Shown piece by piece: positions 26,391 to 35,228 of a DNA stretch of 64,000 bases. Numbering within the stretch: position 1 is the first letter of the stretch; every line of letters starts with the position of its first letter. A program made the translations under genes and the position numbers. The notes beneath the pieces were generated by a model that did no database searches, was not told where the DNA came from, and saw only the letters and a program-made list of their open reading frames with translations. The DNA comes from Rhizobium leguminosarum bv. viciae USDA 2370 (lineage in GTDB: Bacteria; Pseudomonadota; Alphaproteobacteria; Rhizobiales; Rhizobiaceae): contig NZ_MRDL01000022.1 in NCBI RefSeq assembly GCF_002008365.1, positions 166,881 through 230,880 of the forward strand, read 5' to 3'.

Positions 26391-26657
26391 ATGAAAGCGC
26401 TTCTGCCTGCCTTGTTTGCCGGGGCATTGCTTGCCGGCTGCTCCTCGGCCGATACGCCGGCGCTGGACCCCATTCCCGGCAGCATTACCTATGGCGGCCA
26501 GCCGCGAACGAAGCTCACCAAGTCGCCGGTCGGCAGCGCCGTCTACAACCAGTTCTACAACGGGACGGGACAGCGCGTGGAGGAAACCTATATCCTTCAG
26601 CCCGACCGCAGCCTGAAGCTGGTGCGGCGCGTAGTCGGTCCGGATTTCCCCGACTGA
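26391..26657 (+). CDS. Small lipoprotein
   Basis: 88 residues: signal MKALLPALFAGALLAGC with lipobox LAGC, so the mature protein is lipid-anchored on Cys 17. The rest (PGSITYGGQPRTKLTKSPVGSAVYNQFYNGTGQRVEETY) is not a family I recognise. ATGs at 26382 and 26385 are alternatives; 26391 is ten bases after AGAGG. Confidence 0.75.
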   Translation: MKALLPALFAGALLAGCSSADTPALDPIPGSITYGGQPRTKLTKSPVGSAVYNQFYNGTGQRVEETYILQPDRSLKLVRRVVGPDFPD

Positions 26658-26764
26658 GATGTTGCTCGCACGCCAGATCGCTTGACAGAGGCGGCAATCG
26701 CGAACATTCAAGGAACATCTAATCTTTCCCCAGTGATTCTGCGGGAGCCCGACCGGACGGCTGG

Positions 26765-28825
26765 ATGTATCTCGAAAAGCTCAATCCGCAGCAGCGCATG
26801 GCCGTCGAGCACGGCACGCTCATCGACGGCAGCCATATTGCCGGGCCGCTGCTGGTCATTGCCGGCGCCGGCTCAGGCAAGACGAATACCTTGGCGCATC
26901 GGGTCGCTCATCTGATCGTCAAAGGCGCCGATCCCCGCCGCATCCTGCTGATGACCTTTTCGCGCCGGGCAGCCGCTGAGATGGCGCGGCGCGTCGAGCG
27001 CATCTGCCGCGATGTGCTTGGTGCGAATGCCGGCGTCATGGCGGATGCGCTTTCCTGGTCCGGCACCTTCCATGGCATCGGCGCGCGGCTGTTGCGCGAT
27101 TATGCCCAACAGATCGGCCTCGACCCGGATTTCACCATCCACGACCGCGAAGACAGCGCCGATCTGATGAACCTGATCCGGCACGACCTCGGTTTCTCAA
27201 AGACGGAAAGCCGTTTTCCCACAAAGGGCACCTGCCTTGCCATTTATTCCAGAGCGGTGAATTCGGAAACCGCGCTCGACCTCGTGCTGCGCGACGTCTT
27301 TCCCTGGTGCGCGGCGTGGGAAAAACAGTTGCGCGAACTTTTCGCCAGCTATGTCGAGGCCAAGCAGAGCCAGAACGTGCTCGACTACGACGATCTGCTG
27401 CTCTACTGGGCACAGATGGTTGGCGAGGCTGTCATTGCCGAGGACATCGGCAGCCGCTTCGACCATGTGCTCGTTGATGAATATCAGGACACCAACCGGC
27501 TGCAGGCCTCGATCCTGCTGGCGCTGAAGCCCGGTGGCCAGGGGCTGACCGTCGTCGGTGACGATGCGCAGTCGATCTATTCCTTCCGCGCCGCGACGGT
27601 GCGCAATATCCTCGATTTTCCCGCCGCCTTCAGCCCGGCCGCCAATATCGTCACGCTCGACCGCAACTACCGCTCGACGCAGCCGATCCTCGCCGCCGCC
27701 AACGCCGTCATCGATCTCGCCTCGGAGCGCTTCACCAAGAACCTCTGGACCGAGCGGCAATCGTCCGAGCGGCCGCGCCTCGTCACGGTGCGCGATGAGG
27801 CCGAGCAGGCGCGCTACGTCGCCGACACGGTGCTCGACAATCGCGAGGAAGGCCTCACGCTCAAGCAGCAGGCCGTTCTCTTCCGCGCCTCGCATCACAG
27901 CGGGCCGCTGGAGGTCGAGCTGACCCGGCGCAACATTCCCTTCGTCAAATTCGGCGGGCTGAAGTTTCTCGACAGCGCGCATGTGAAGGACATGCTGGCC
28001 GCCCTTCGCTTCGCGCAGAACCCGCGCGACCGGGTGGCGGGCTTCCGGCTGATGCAGATCCTGCCGGGCGTCGGGCCGTCGACGGCGCAGAAGACGCTCG
28101 ACCTGATGGCCGAGGATGCCAGCCCGATTTCTGCTCTCGCAGCCATGCCGGCGCCGCCGCGCTCCGGCGAGGACTGGACAATGTTCGTCTCGATGCTGCA
28201 GGAGCTGAAGGCCGGCAAGGCCGGCTGGCCGGCGGAAATCGGCCTGGCGCGGCAATGGTACGCGCCGCATCTGGAACGGCTGCACGAGGACGCAGCGACG
28301 CGGCAGGCCGACCTGTTGCAGCTCGAGCAGATCGCTGGTGGTTATGCCTCGCGCGAGCGCTTTCTCACCGAGCTCACGCTCGATCCGCCGGATGCGACCA
28401 GCGACCAGGCGGGCGTGCCGCATCTCGACGAAGACTATCTCATCCTGTCGACCATCCATTCCGCCAAGGGCCAGGAATGGACGAGGGTCTTCATGCTGAA
28501 CGTCGTCGACGGCTGCATACCGAGCGATCTCGCCGTCGGCACCACCGCCGAAATCGAAGAGGAACGCCGCCTGCTCTATGTCGCCATGACGCGCGCCAGG
28601 GATGGTCTCGACCTTGTCGTGCCGCAACGCTTCTTCACCTATGGGCAGAACTCGCAGGGCGACCGGCACGTCTATGCCTCACGCAGCCGCTTCATTCCGG
28701 CAACGCTGCTGCAGTTCTTCGAGGCCTGCAGTTGGCCGCAGGTGAAATCTGGCAGCGTCGCCCAACAGCAGGCGCGGCAGGTGCGCATCGATGTCGGCGC
28801 CCGCATGCGCGGCATGTGGCGATAA
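26765..28825 (+). CDS. UvrD/Rep/PcrA-family ATP-dependent DNA helicase
   Basis: A 686-residue superfamily 1A helicase: Q motif LNPQQRMAVEHG, Walker A IAGAGSGKTNTL, motif Ia MTFSRRAAAEMARRV, Walker B HVLVDEYQDTNRLQ, motif III GDDAQSIYSFRAA, motif IV LDRNYRST, motif V STIHSAKGQEW, motif VI LYVAMTRARD. It unwinds DNA 3' to 5'. Somewhat shorter than UvrD (about 720) and with a small C-terminal part; a UvrD-like paralogue rather than UvrD itself is likely. Confidence 0.93.
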   Translation: MYLEKLNPQQRMAVEHGTLIDGSHIAGPLLVIAGAGSGKTNTLAHRVAHLIVKGADPRRILLMTFSRRAAAEMARRVERICRDVLGANAGVMADALSWSGTFHGIGARLLRDYAQQIGLDPDFTIHDREDSADLMNLIRHDLGFSKTESRFPTKGTCLAIYSRAVNSETALDLVLRDVFPWCAAWEKQLRELFASYVEAKQSQNVLDYDDLLLYWAQMVGEAVIAEDIGSRFDHVLVDEYQDTNRLQASILLALKPGGQGLTVVGDDAQSIYSFRAATVRNILDFPAAFSPAANIVTLDRNYRSTQPILAAANAVIDLASERFTKNLWTERQSSERPRLVTVRDEAEQARYVADTVLDNREEGLTLKQQAVLFRASHHSGPLEVELTRRNIPFVKFGGLKFLDSAHVKDMLAALRFAQNPRDRVAGFRLMQILPGVGPSTAQKTLDLMAEDASPISALAAMPAPPRSGEDWTMFVSMLQELKAGKAGWPAEIGLARQWYAPHLERLHEDAATRQADLLQLEQIAGGYASRERFLTELTLDPPDATSDQAGVPHLDEDYLILSTIHSAKGQEWTRVFMLNVVDGCIPSDLAVGTTAEIEEERRLLYVAMTRARDGLDLVVPQRFFTYGQNSQGDRHVYASRSRFIPATLLQFFEACSWPQVKSGSVAQQQARQVRIDVGARMRGMWR

Positions 28826-28836
28826 CTGGATAGCGT

Positions 28837-29889
28837 TCAGAGTGAAAGCGGCGGTTCGGCCGGTTTCAGGAAATTTTCGACCGTTGATGCCTCCACGGCC
28901 TCGACTGACGCCGGCGACCATTGCGGATTGCGATCCTTGTCGATGACGGCGGCGCGGATGCCCTCGAAAAAATCAGGATTATCAAGCATCTGCAGACAGG
29001 CGCCGAGTTCGCGGCCGAGGCATTCGGCAAGCGAGGCGCTGCGGCGGCCGGCCCTGAGCAGCCGCAAAGCGAGCTTGAGGCTGGTCGGTGAACGCGTCAG
29101 CATCACCCGGCGTGTCTCGGCGGCAAATTCGCCTTCCTCCCCGGCAAGCGCTGCCAGGATTTCCTCGACGCCGTCGAAACGGAATGCGCGATCGATCATT
29201 GCTGCGTTCTGCTTGAGCCGGCTTTCTCCCGCGAGCTCGGATAGCGCTTGCAACACGGCATCAACATCACTGGATGAGCTGCCACGCGGCAGGCCCGAGA
29301 GAGCATCGATCACCTCACCCAGCCGCGACGACGCGATCTGAAGGTCGGCAAGCCTAGCGTGGATCGCATCGGCCGCGCCGATATCAAGCCCTGTCAGACC
29401 GAGCCATGTTCCGGCTTCGCCGGGCGCGCGCGGCAGCAGCCAGGTGGCGCCGACATCCGGGACATAGCCGATGCCGGTTTCGGGCATGGCAAGCCGCGTG
29501 CGCTCGGTGACGATGCGGTGGCGGCCGTGCGACGACAGGCCGACGCCGCCGCCCATGGTGATGCCATCCATCAGCGCAACATAGGGTTTGGGATAGGAGG
29601 CAATCATATGGTTGAGGCGGAATTCCTCGCGCCAGAAGCTTGCCGCCAGGCCATCGCCAGCGCGGGCGCTCTCATGCAGGGCGCGGATATCGCCGCCGGC
29701 ACAGAAGCCGCGTTCGCCCTCCCCCATCATCACGACGCTCGCCACCTCGGAATCCCCGGCAAAATCGTGAAGGGCCGCAGTGATCGTGCGGATCATCGGC
29801 AGCGTCAGGCTGTTCAGCGCCCGCGGCCGGTTGAGCCGGATCACCCCCGCGGTCTCCCGCCGTTCAATGATGACTTCGCCGTCTTGCAT
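28837..29889 (-). CDS. Enoyl-CoA hydratase/isomerase family protein, probable 3-hydroxyisobutyryl-CoA hydrolase
   Basis: 350 residues. Crotonase core: GVIRLNRPRALNSLTLPMI, GFCAGGDIRALHE (oxyanion hole), KPYVALMDGITMGGGVGLSSHG, AMPETGIGYVPDVGATWLLPR. The length and the C-terminal region LSECLGRELG-like (SLAECLGREL) fit the 3-hydroxyisobutyryl-CoA hydrolase group of valine catabolism rather than simple hydratases (about 260). Converges with the helicase gene; 11 bp gap. Confidence 0.85.
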   Translation of the reverse strand: MQDGEVIIERRETAGVIRLNRPRALNSLTLPMIRTITAALHDFAGDSEVASVVMMGEGERGFCAGGDIRALHESARAGDGLAASFWREEFRLNHMIASYPKPYVALMDGITMGGGVGLSSHGRHRIVTERTRLAMPETGIGYVPDVGATWLLPRAPGEAGTWLGLTGLDIGAADAIHARLADLQIASSRLGEVIDALSGLPRGSSSSDVDAVLQALSELAGESRLKQNAAMIDRAFRFDGVEEILAALAGEEGEFAAETRRVMLTRSPTSLKLALRLLRAGRRSASLAECLGRELGACLQMLDNPDFFEGIRAAVIDKDRNPQWSPASVEAVEASTVENFLKPAEPPLSL

Positions 29890-29970
29890 GGTTCACCTCA
29901 TCCTGTTGAACCATGAATAGCCGACGATGCAGCATCGCTCCAGTCGATTTAAGACCGGTCGAAGATTGGT

Positions 29971-31932
29971 TCAGGCAGACAGCGAATTGCGGGCGGAGGC
30001 TGCGGCCTCGCACCGGGCGGCGTAATCAATGGCAAGTTCCAGCGGCAGCGGCCGCGAGAAATGATAGCCCTGCGCCAGACGAACGCCCATCGCCTTCAAT
30101 CCCTCGGCGATCTCTTCGCTTTCGACGCCTTCGGCGACGGAGGCAATGCCGAGATTCTGGCAGAGATTGGCGACCGAGCGGGTGATGTTCATGCAACGGG
30201 CGTCACGATCGAAATTCATCACGAAGGACTTGTCGATCTTCAGCTTGTCGAAGCCGAGGCGATGAATATGGCTGAGGCTCGAATAGCCGGTGCCGAAATC
30301 GTCAAGGGCAATCGAGATGCCGGCGGCGCGCAGCATTGATATCACCTGGTCGGCGGTGTCGAAATCGGAGAGCAGTGCCGTCTCGGTGATCTCGAATTCG
30401 ATGCGCCTGGGATCAATGCGAGAGCGGGTGATCATGGCAAGCAGCGCCATCGAGGTCTCGTGGTCGCAGATATCGCGTGCCGAGAGATTGAAGGACAGCC
30501 TGAGATGCCGTGGAATGATCGCCAGCGCTTCGAGCGCCTTGGCGAAGAGGATGCGGGTCATGCGGCCGATGACTGCCGTGCGCTCGGCAGCGGGAATGAA
30601 GGCTTCGGGACTGATCCGGCCGAAGCGGGCGCTGTCCCAGCGGGCGAGCGCCTCGTAAGCGACGACGCGGCCGCTCCTCAATTCGACGATCGGCTGATAG
30701 TCGAGTTTCAATTCCTGGGCGAAGTCGTTCGCCTGCAGCTCGAGTTCGATCAGGTGGCGCTGCGTCAGGATCTTCTCGTGCTCGGCCGAGAAGAATTCGA
30801 CGCCGCTGCTGCGCTTGCTCTTGACCTGGTAAAGAGCGAAGTCGGCTTTCTCGTAGAGATCCTCGGCCGTGTACTCGCCGATATCGGGATAGACGATGCC
30901 ACAGGAGCCAAAGACGCGGACCGAGCCGTCGGGGATTTCGTAGGGATCGCGGACGGCAGCACAAAGCGCCTGACCAAGATCGGCGATCGCCTGGCGTGTC
31001 ATCGAGCAGGGGAAGATGATACCGAACTCATCACCGCCGAGACGAGAGACGATGCCCTCTTCGCCGACCAGCGTGACGAAGCGGCGGGCCGTCTCCTTGA
31101 GCACGAGATCACCGGCCGCATGGCCGAAGACGTCGTTGACAGGCTTGAAGCCATCGAGATCGAGAATGCCGAGGACGGGCGGCGTCGACGGATCCTTCTG
31201 CAGCCGTTTTTCCAGCGAGAGAAAGAAGCTGCGACGATTGGCAAGGCCGGTCAGTTGGTCATGCAGCGCGTTGCGGCTGTTGACGAGGTTCAGCTCCTCG
31301 GCTTCCGCCTGCTTCTGCTTCAATTCCTCGGTCAATTGCACGAGACCGACGAAATTCTGGAAATAGCTGTTGATCACCCGGAGGAAAGGCAGAATCAGGA
31401 AGAGGCCGCTGACGGCAGTCGCGACGAAAACGGGATTGCCGGAGAACATGAAGGTCGCAACCATGGCCGAGAAGGTGATCACAGTGGTCAGCGCCGCCGC
31501 TATCGGCAGATGCATCAGGCAAAAGATGCAGGAAATGCCTGTCACGACAAGGAAATAGGCGATCTGCCCCTGCTGGGAAGCATCGCCATATTGGTAAAGC
31601 GCGATTGCCCAGCTGCCGAAAGCGACGGCCAGGATGGCGGCGCCTGATATGGTGATCTTCATCAGCCTGTATGCCCGCTCGGCGGTCACGTCTTCCTTGC
31701 CCCTGATCTCCCACCAGCAGAGACGGAAGACGCAGACGACGCTCAAGGTCACGGGAATGTAGAGCGAGAGCCAGAGGGGCGCGGATTTGAGGTGGGTGAT
31801 CGCCACCGCAAGGGCGTTGATGATCAGCAGGACATAGAGAATGGGGATCTGCGACGACAGGGCCTGGAACTGCGCCAGCAGAAGCGTCGGATTGTCTTTT
31901 TGCAGCTGCAATGAGGCCAGAAAGTTCTTCAT
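29971..31932 (-). CDS. Membrane GGDEF-EAL protein (cyclic di-GMP turnover)
   Basis: 653 residues: an N-terminal region of about six hydrophobic segments (to residue ~200), a GGDEF domain with intact RLGGDEFGII (about 298) and an EAL domain with YEALARW (about 424), DDFGTGYSSLSHI and KIDKSFV. Both domains look catalytically complete, so synthesis, breakdown or switching between them is possible. Start 31932 has GGAAAAGAG upstream; GTG 31989 is the far alternative. Confidence 0.9.
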   Translation of the reverse strand: MKNFLASLQLQKDNPTLLLAQFQALSSQIPILYVLLIINALAVAITHLKSAPLWLSLYIPVTLSVVCVFRLCWWEIRGKEDVTAERAYRLMKITISGAAILAVAFGSWAIALYQYGDASQQGQIAYFLVVTGISCIFCLMHLPIAAALTTVITFSAMVATFMFSGNPVFVATAVSGLFLILPFLRVINSYFQNFVGLVQLTEELKQKQAEAEELNLVNSRNALHDQLTGLANRRSFFLSLEKRLQKDPSTPPVLGILDLDGFKPVNDVFGHAAGDLVLKETARRFVTLVGEEGIVSRLGGDEFGIIFPCSMTRQAIADLGQALCAAVRDPYEIPDGSVRVFGSCGIVYPDIGEYTAEDLYEKADFALYQVKSKRSSGVEFFSAEHEKILTQRHLIELELQANDFAQELKLDYQPIVELRSGRVVAYEALARWDSARFGRISPEAFIPAAERTAVIGRMTRILFAKALEALAIIPRHLRLSFNLSARDICDHETSMALLAMITRSRIDPRRIEFEITETALLSDFDTADQVISMLRAAGISIALDDFGTGYSSLSHIHRLGFDKLKIDKSFVMNFDRDARCMNITRSVANLCQNLGIASVAEGVESEEIAEGLKAMGVRLAQGYHFSRPLPLELAIDYAARCEAAASARNSLSA

Positions 31933-32040
31933 CTTCTCTTTTCCGTTGGCCATTGCCAGCCAGAGAAAGCTTGATTTTTCCTTATTCACGTAACGGCATT
32001 GGGCCCCCGCATGGGCGGGGACCGTAAACAGGCTCCAGCA

Positions 32041-33075
32041 TCAGAAAGAAGCGGCGGCGAGTGCCCGGTGGATGCTGTGCAGGTCGTCGACGCTCTTGTT
32101 CGACAGGAACAGTTCCCAATCGAGCGAGCTCTGAACGATGGTTTCGAGCGAATCGTATCTGGGCTTCCAGTCGAGCACTTGCCGAGCGAGCGAAGCGTCT
32201 GCGACGACGCTTGCCGAATCGCCGGCGCGCCGCGGCGCCATATGGATCTTGAAGGAATGCCCATGCAGGCGGGTGACCATGTTCAACACGTCGAGCACGG
32301 AATAGCCGCTGCCGTAACCACAATTGGCGACGAGCGAGCCCTTGCCTCTGCGCAGGTGCTGCAGCGCTTTCAGATGTGCATCCGTGAGATCGCTGACATG
32401 GATGTAGTCGCGCACGCCGGTGCCGTCATGGGTGGGATAATCGATGCCGTAGACATTGACGCTGTCGCGCCTGCCGAGTGCTGCCTCGCAGGCGACCTTG
32501 ATGAGGTGCGTGGCGCCTGACGTCGACTGGCCGGCACGGTGGTGGGGGTCGGCGCCGGCGACGTTGAAGTAACGAAGCGCGACATAGTTGAAATCATAGG
32601 CGGCGGCGGCATCGCGCAGCATGAACTCGGTCATCAGCTTCGACTGGCCGTAAGGATTTTCCGGATTGAGGGGGGCGGTCTCCTTCACCGGCAGGTCGGT
32701 CTTTTGCTGACCATAGACGGCCGCCGTCGAGGAGAAGACGAAGTTGCGGATACCGGCCTTGACCGAAGCACTCAGAAGCGCCCGGGTCTTGCCGGAATTG
32801 TTGTCGTAATAAGAGAGCGGATCGGCGACCGAGACCGGGACGACGGCGGAGCCGGCGAAATGGATGATCGCCTCGATGTCGTTTTCAATGAAGACCTTTT
32901 TCAGTATGTCGGGGTCGGCAATGTCGCCGAGATAAAAACGCGCCGCCGGCGCCACGGCCCAGCGAAAGCCTGTGGAGAGGCGATCGAGCACGACCACATC
33001 CTCGCCCGCATCCAGCAGCGCCCACACCATGTGACTGCCGATATATCCGGCGCCGCCCGTCACCAAAACCGCCAT
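32041..33075 (-). CDS. galE: UDP-glucose 4-epimerase
   Basis: 344 residues: NAD-binding VTGGAGYIGSHMVWALLDAG, catalytic Ser in FSSTAAVYG, catalytic Tyr 142 and Lys 146 (PYGQSK), then YFNVAGADP and RDYIHVSDLTDAH. Interconverts UDP-glucose and UDP-galactose, supplying galactose for surface polysaccharide. Start 33075 puts the Rossmann strand at the N-terminus as in the family. Confidence 0.93.
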   Translation of the reverse strand: MAVLVTGGAGYIGSHMVWALLDAGEDVVVLDRLSTGFRWAVAPAARFYLGDIADPDILKKVFIENDIEAIIHFAGSAVVPVSVADPLSYYDNNSGKTRALLSASVKAGIRNFVFSSTAAVYGQQKTDLPVKETAPLNPENPYGQSKLMTEFMLRDAAAAYDFNYVALRYFNVAGADPHHRAGQSTSGATHLIKVACEAALGRRDSVNVYGIDYPTHDGTGVRDYIHVSDLTDAHLKALQHLRRGKGSLVANCGYGSGYSVLDVLNMVTRLHGHSFKIHMAPRRAGDSASVVADASLARQVLDWKPRYDSLETIVQSSLDWELFLSNKSVDDLHSIHRALAAASF

Positions 33076-33295
33076 GTCCCGCATCCCTGCTTTCGTTTTT
33101 ATAAGCAGGGGCATCAGGCGCCGGTTTTTCTTTCCAATTTTCTTATCGAATGGCCTTTCAAGGGGCTTTGAACGGGTATGTTTGGAGTTGTGGTTAGAGG
33201 CCGATTTCGGGCTTTGCTAGAGTTTTATCGATCCGGCGATTCCGGCACAAATTCGATCCGGCACCCGCCACGATACCTGTTGCGGCCAGTGCTTC

Positions 33296-34462
33296 TCAGA
33301 GCTTGAGGATATAGTCGCAGAGACGCTCGGCTGCGGTCGCTACCTGCGTGGGGTCACGCAGGAAACAGGCGCGCAGGAAGAGTTCGCCGCCTCGGCCGAA
33401 GGCCGTTCCGGGGGCAAGGCCAACGCCTGTCTTGTCGACGATGTCGAGCGCTGCCCTGCGGCTGTCGGCGACGCCGTCGATCTTCAGGAAGGCGTAGATT
33501 GCGCCGTCCGGCTTCAGCGTCTCGACCCGATTGGTGGCGATCAGCGCATCGCAGAGAATATCGCGGGAGCGGGCCGCCTTGGCGATATTGGCAGCGACGA
33601 AATCGTCGCCTTGATCAAGGGCTGCGACGGCGCCCTTTTGCATGAACTGCGCCACTCCCGATGTCGAATATTGGATGAGGTTTTCGAGCACCTGACCCAT
33701 CTCCGGCGGCGCGACAATCCAGCCGACGCGCCAGCCGGTCATCGACCAGTTCTTCGAGAAGGAATTGACGAAGATGATCTTGTCATCAGGTTCCATCACA
33801 TCGAGGAAAGAGGGCGCGCGGCCACCGGCAAAGTAATAGCGGGCGTAGATTTCATCCGCCATGATCCAGAGGTCGTGCCTGCGGGCAAGCGCCAGGATAT
33901 CGCGAAGATCCTGTTTCGTGGCCGTCCAACCCGTCGGGTTCGACGGCGTGTTGATGAAGATGCCTTTGGTCTTCGGCGTGATCGCGGTTTCGATGCGGTC
34001 AAGGTCGACCACCCATTTACCGCCTTCGAACTGCAGCTCAACACCGACGGAGCGCGCACCGGATATTTCGAGAGCGGCGGCGATATTCGGCCAGGAAGGC
34101 GAGAGGTAAACCAGTTCGTCACCCGGCGAGGTCAGCGCCTGCACGGCGATCTGGATCGCCTGCATGCCGGAACCGGTGACGTAGAAATGCTCGATCGGAA
34201 GCCGGATTCCGAAATGTCTGGTGTAATAATCCGAAAGCGCCTGGCGAAGCTCCGGAATGCCGCGCTGCCAGGTGTAGAAGGTCTCGCCGGCGGCCAGCGC
34301 GTCCATCGCCGCCCTGCTGATGAAATCGGGCGTCGGCAGATCGCCTTCACCCACCCAGAGCGGCAGCAGACCTTCGCGGCCACGGGCATAATTGACGACT
34401 TCGACGATCCCGCTTTCGGGCGCCGCTACGGCGCGCGGGCTGAGGCTGCTCACGATCGACAT
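33296..34462 (-). CDS. Pyridoxal-phosphate aminotransferase, class I/II
   Basis: 388 residues, fold type I. Visible: PLWVGEGDLPTPDFI, the PLP-contact INTPSNPTGW, DEIYARYYF, and the Schiff-base Lys in SFSKNWSMTGWRVGW. It should transfer an amino group to a 2-oxo acid; the substrate cannot be named. Monocistronic as far as seen. Confidence 0.9.
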   Translation of the reverse strand: MSIVSSLSPRAVAAPESGIVEVVNYARGREGLLPLWVGEGDLPTPDFISRAAMDALAAGETFYTWQRGIPELRQALSDYYTRHFGIRLPIEHFYVTGSGMQAIQIAVQALTSPGDELVYLSPSWPNIAAALEISGARSVGVELQFEGGKWVVDLDRIETAITPKTKGIFINTPSNPTGWTATKQDLRDILALARRHDLWIMADEIYARYYFAGGRAPSFLDVMEPDDKIIFVNSFSKNWSMTGWRVGWIVAPPEMGQVLENLIQYSTSGVAQFMQKGAVAALDQGDDFVAANIAKAARSRDILCDALIATNRVETLKPDGAIYAFLKIDGVADSRRAALDIVDKTGVGLAPGTAFGRGGELFLRACFLRDPTQVATAAERLCDYILKL

Positions 34463-34584
34463 GCATATCTCCGGTTTCCGCCTTCATAGCGGATTTGGGC
34501 CGGCAAATCCCATGACATCCAGTGATAGCATATCTATTTTCGTGATGATTGAGCCCGGCCGGAGCGGACGGGCTCCAGCCCGGA

Positions 34585-35022
34585 TCAAGCCGTCGGGCGC
34601 GTGGCGAGAAGATCGCGGATTTCCGTCAGCAGCTGAACGTCTGCCGGCGGCGCTGGCAGCTCTTCCGGTGCCACCTTTTCCTGGCGCTCGACCTGGGCAC
34701 GCAGGGTGTTTACGCCCTTGACCATCAGGAAGATGATCCAGGCGAGAATGAGGAAGTTGATGAGCACGGTGAGGAAACTGCCATAGGCAAACACCGCTCC
34801 CTGCTCGCGGGCGGCGGCGAGCGACTGTGCGTTGACGGCCGACGACAGTGGGAGGAAGTAATTCGAAAAATCGAAACCGCCGAAAATGGCGCCGACGATC
34901 GGCATAATGAGGTCATCCACCAAAGATTTGACGATGCCACCGAAGGCGCCGCCGATGATGACGCCGACTGCAAGATCCATGACATTGCCGCGGGCGATAA
35001 AGGCCTTAAACTCATTGAGCAT
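34585..35022 (-). CDS. mscL: Large-conductance mechanosensitive channel
   Basis: 145 residues: [44 protein letters not shown] pattern (first pore helix; the Gly/Ala-rich constriction is [10 protein letters not shown]) and a second helix [21 protein letters not shown]. Opens under membrane tension to release solutes at hypo-osmotic shock. Start 35022 is the family start. Confidence 0.97.
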   Translation of the reverse strand: MLNEFKAFIARGNVMDLAVGVIIGGAFGGIVKSLVDDLIMPIVGAIFGGFDFSNYFLPLSSAVNAQSLAAAREQGAVFAYGSFLTVLINFLILAWIIFLMVKGVNTLRAQVERQEKVAPEELPAPPADVQLLTEIRDLLATRPTA

Positions 35023-35228
35023 CGGATCCGTCTCCCTTTGATACAATTGTTTTTACTAGCTACATCTTCATTGCAATTAATCAATCGGCAATCGCAATTA
35101 TTTGGGGATACCCCGTGCGGTCTTTGACTTAAGGCCTAGACCGGCGGGAATTCTCAAAGTGCTTGAAATAACTTAAGCTGACCCACGTTGCGGGAGGTCC
35201 CGGCGGGTTTTCCGCCGGCGGAGGGTCA

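Noticed and set aside
27197..28669. 490-codon minus-strand frame inside the helicase gene
   Set aside because: All seven helicase motifs are on the plus strand; the antisense translation is His/Arg-rich noise.
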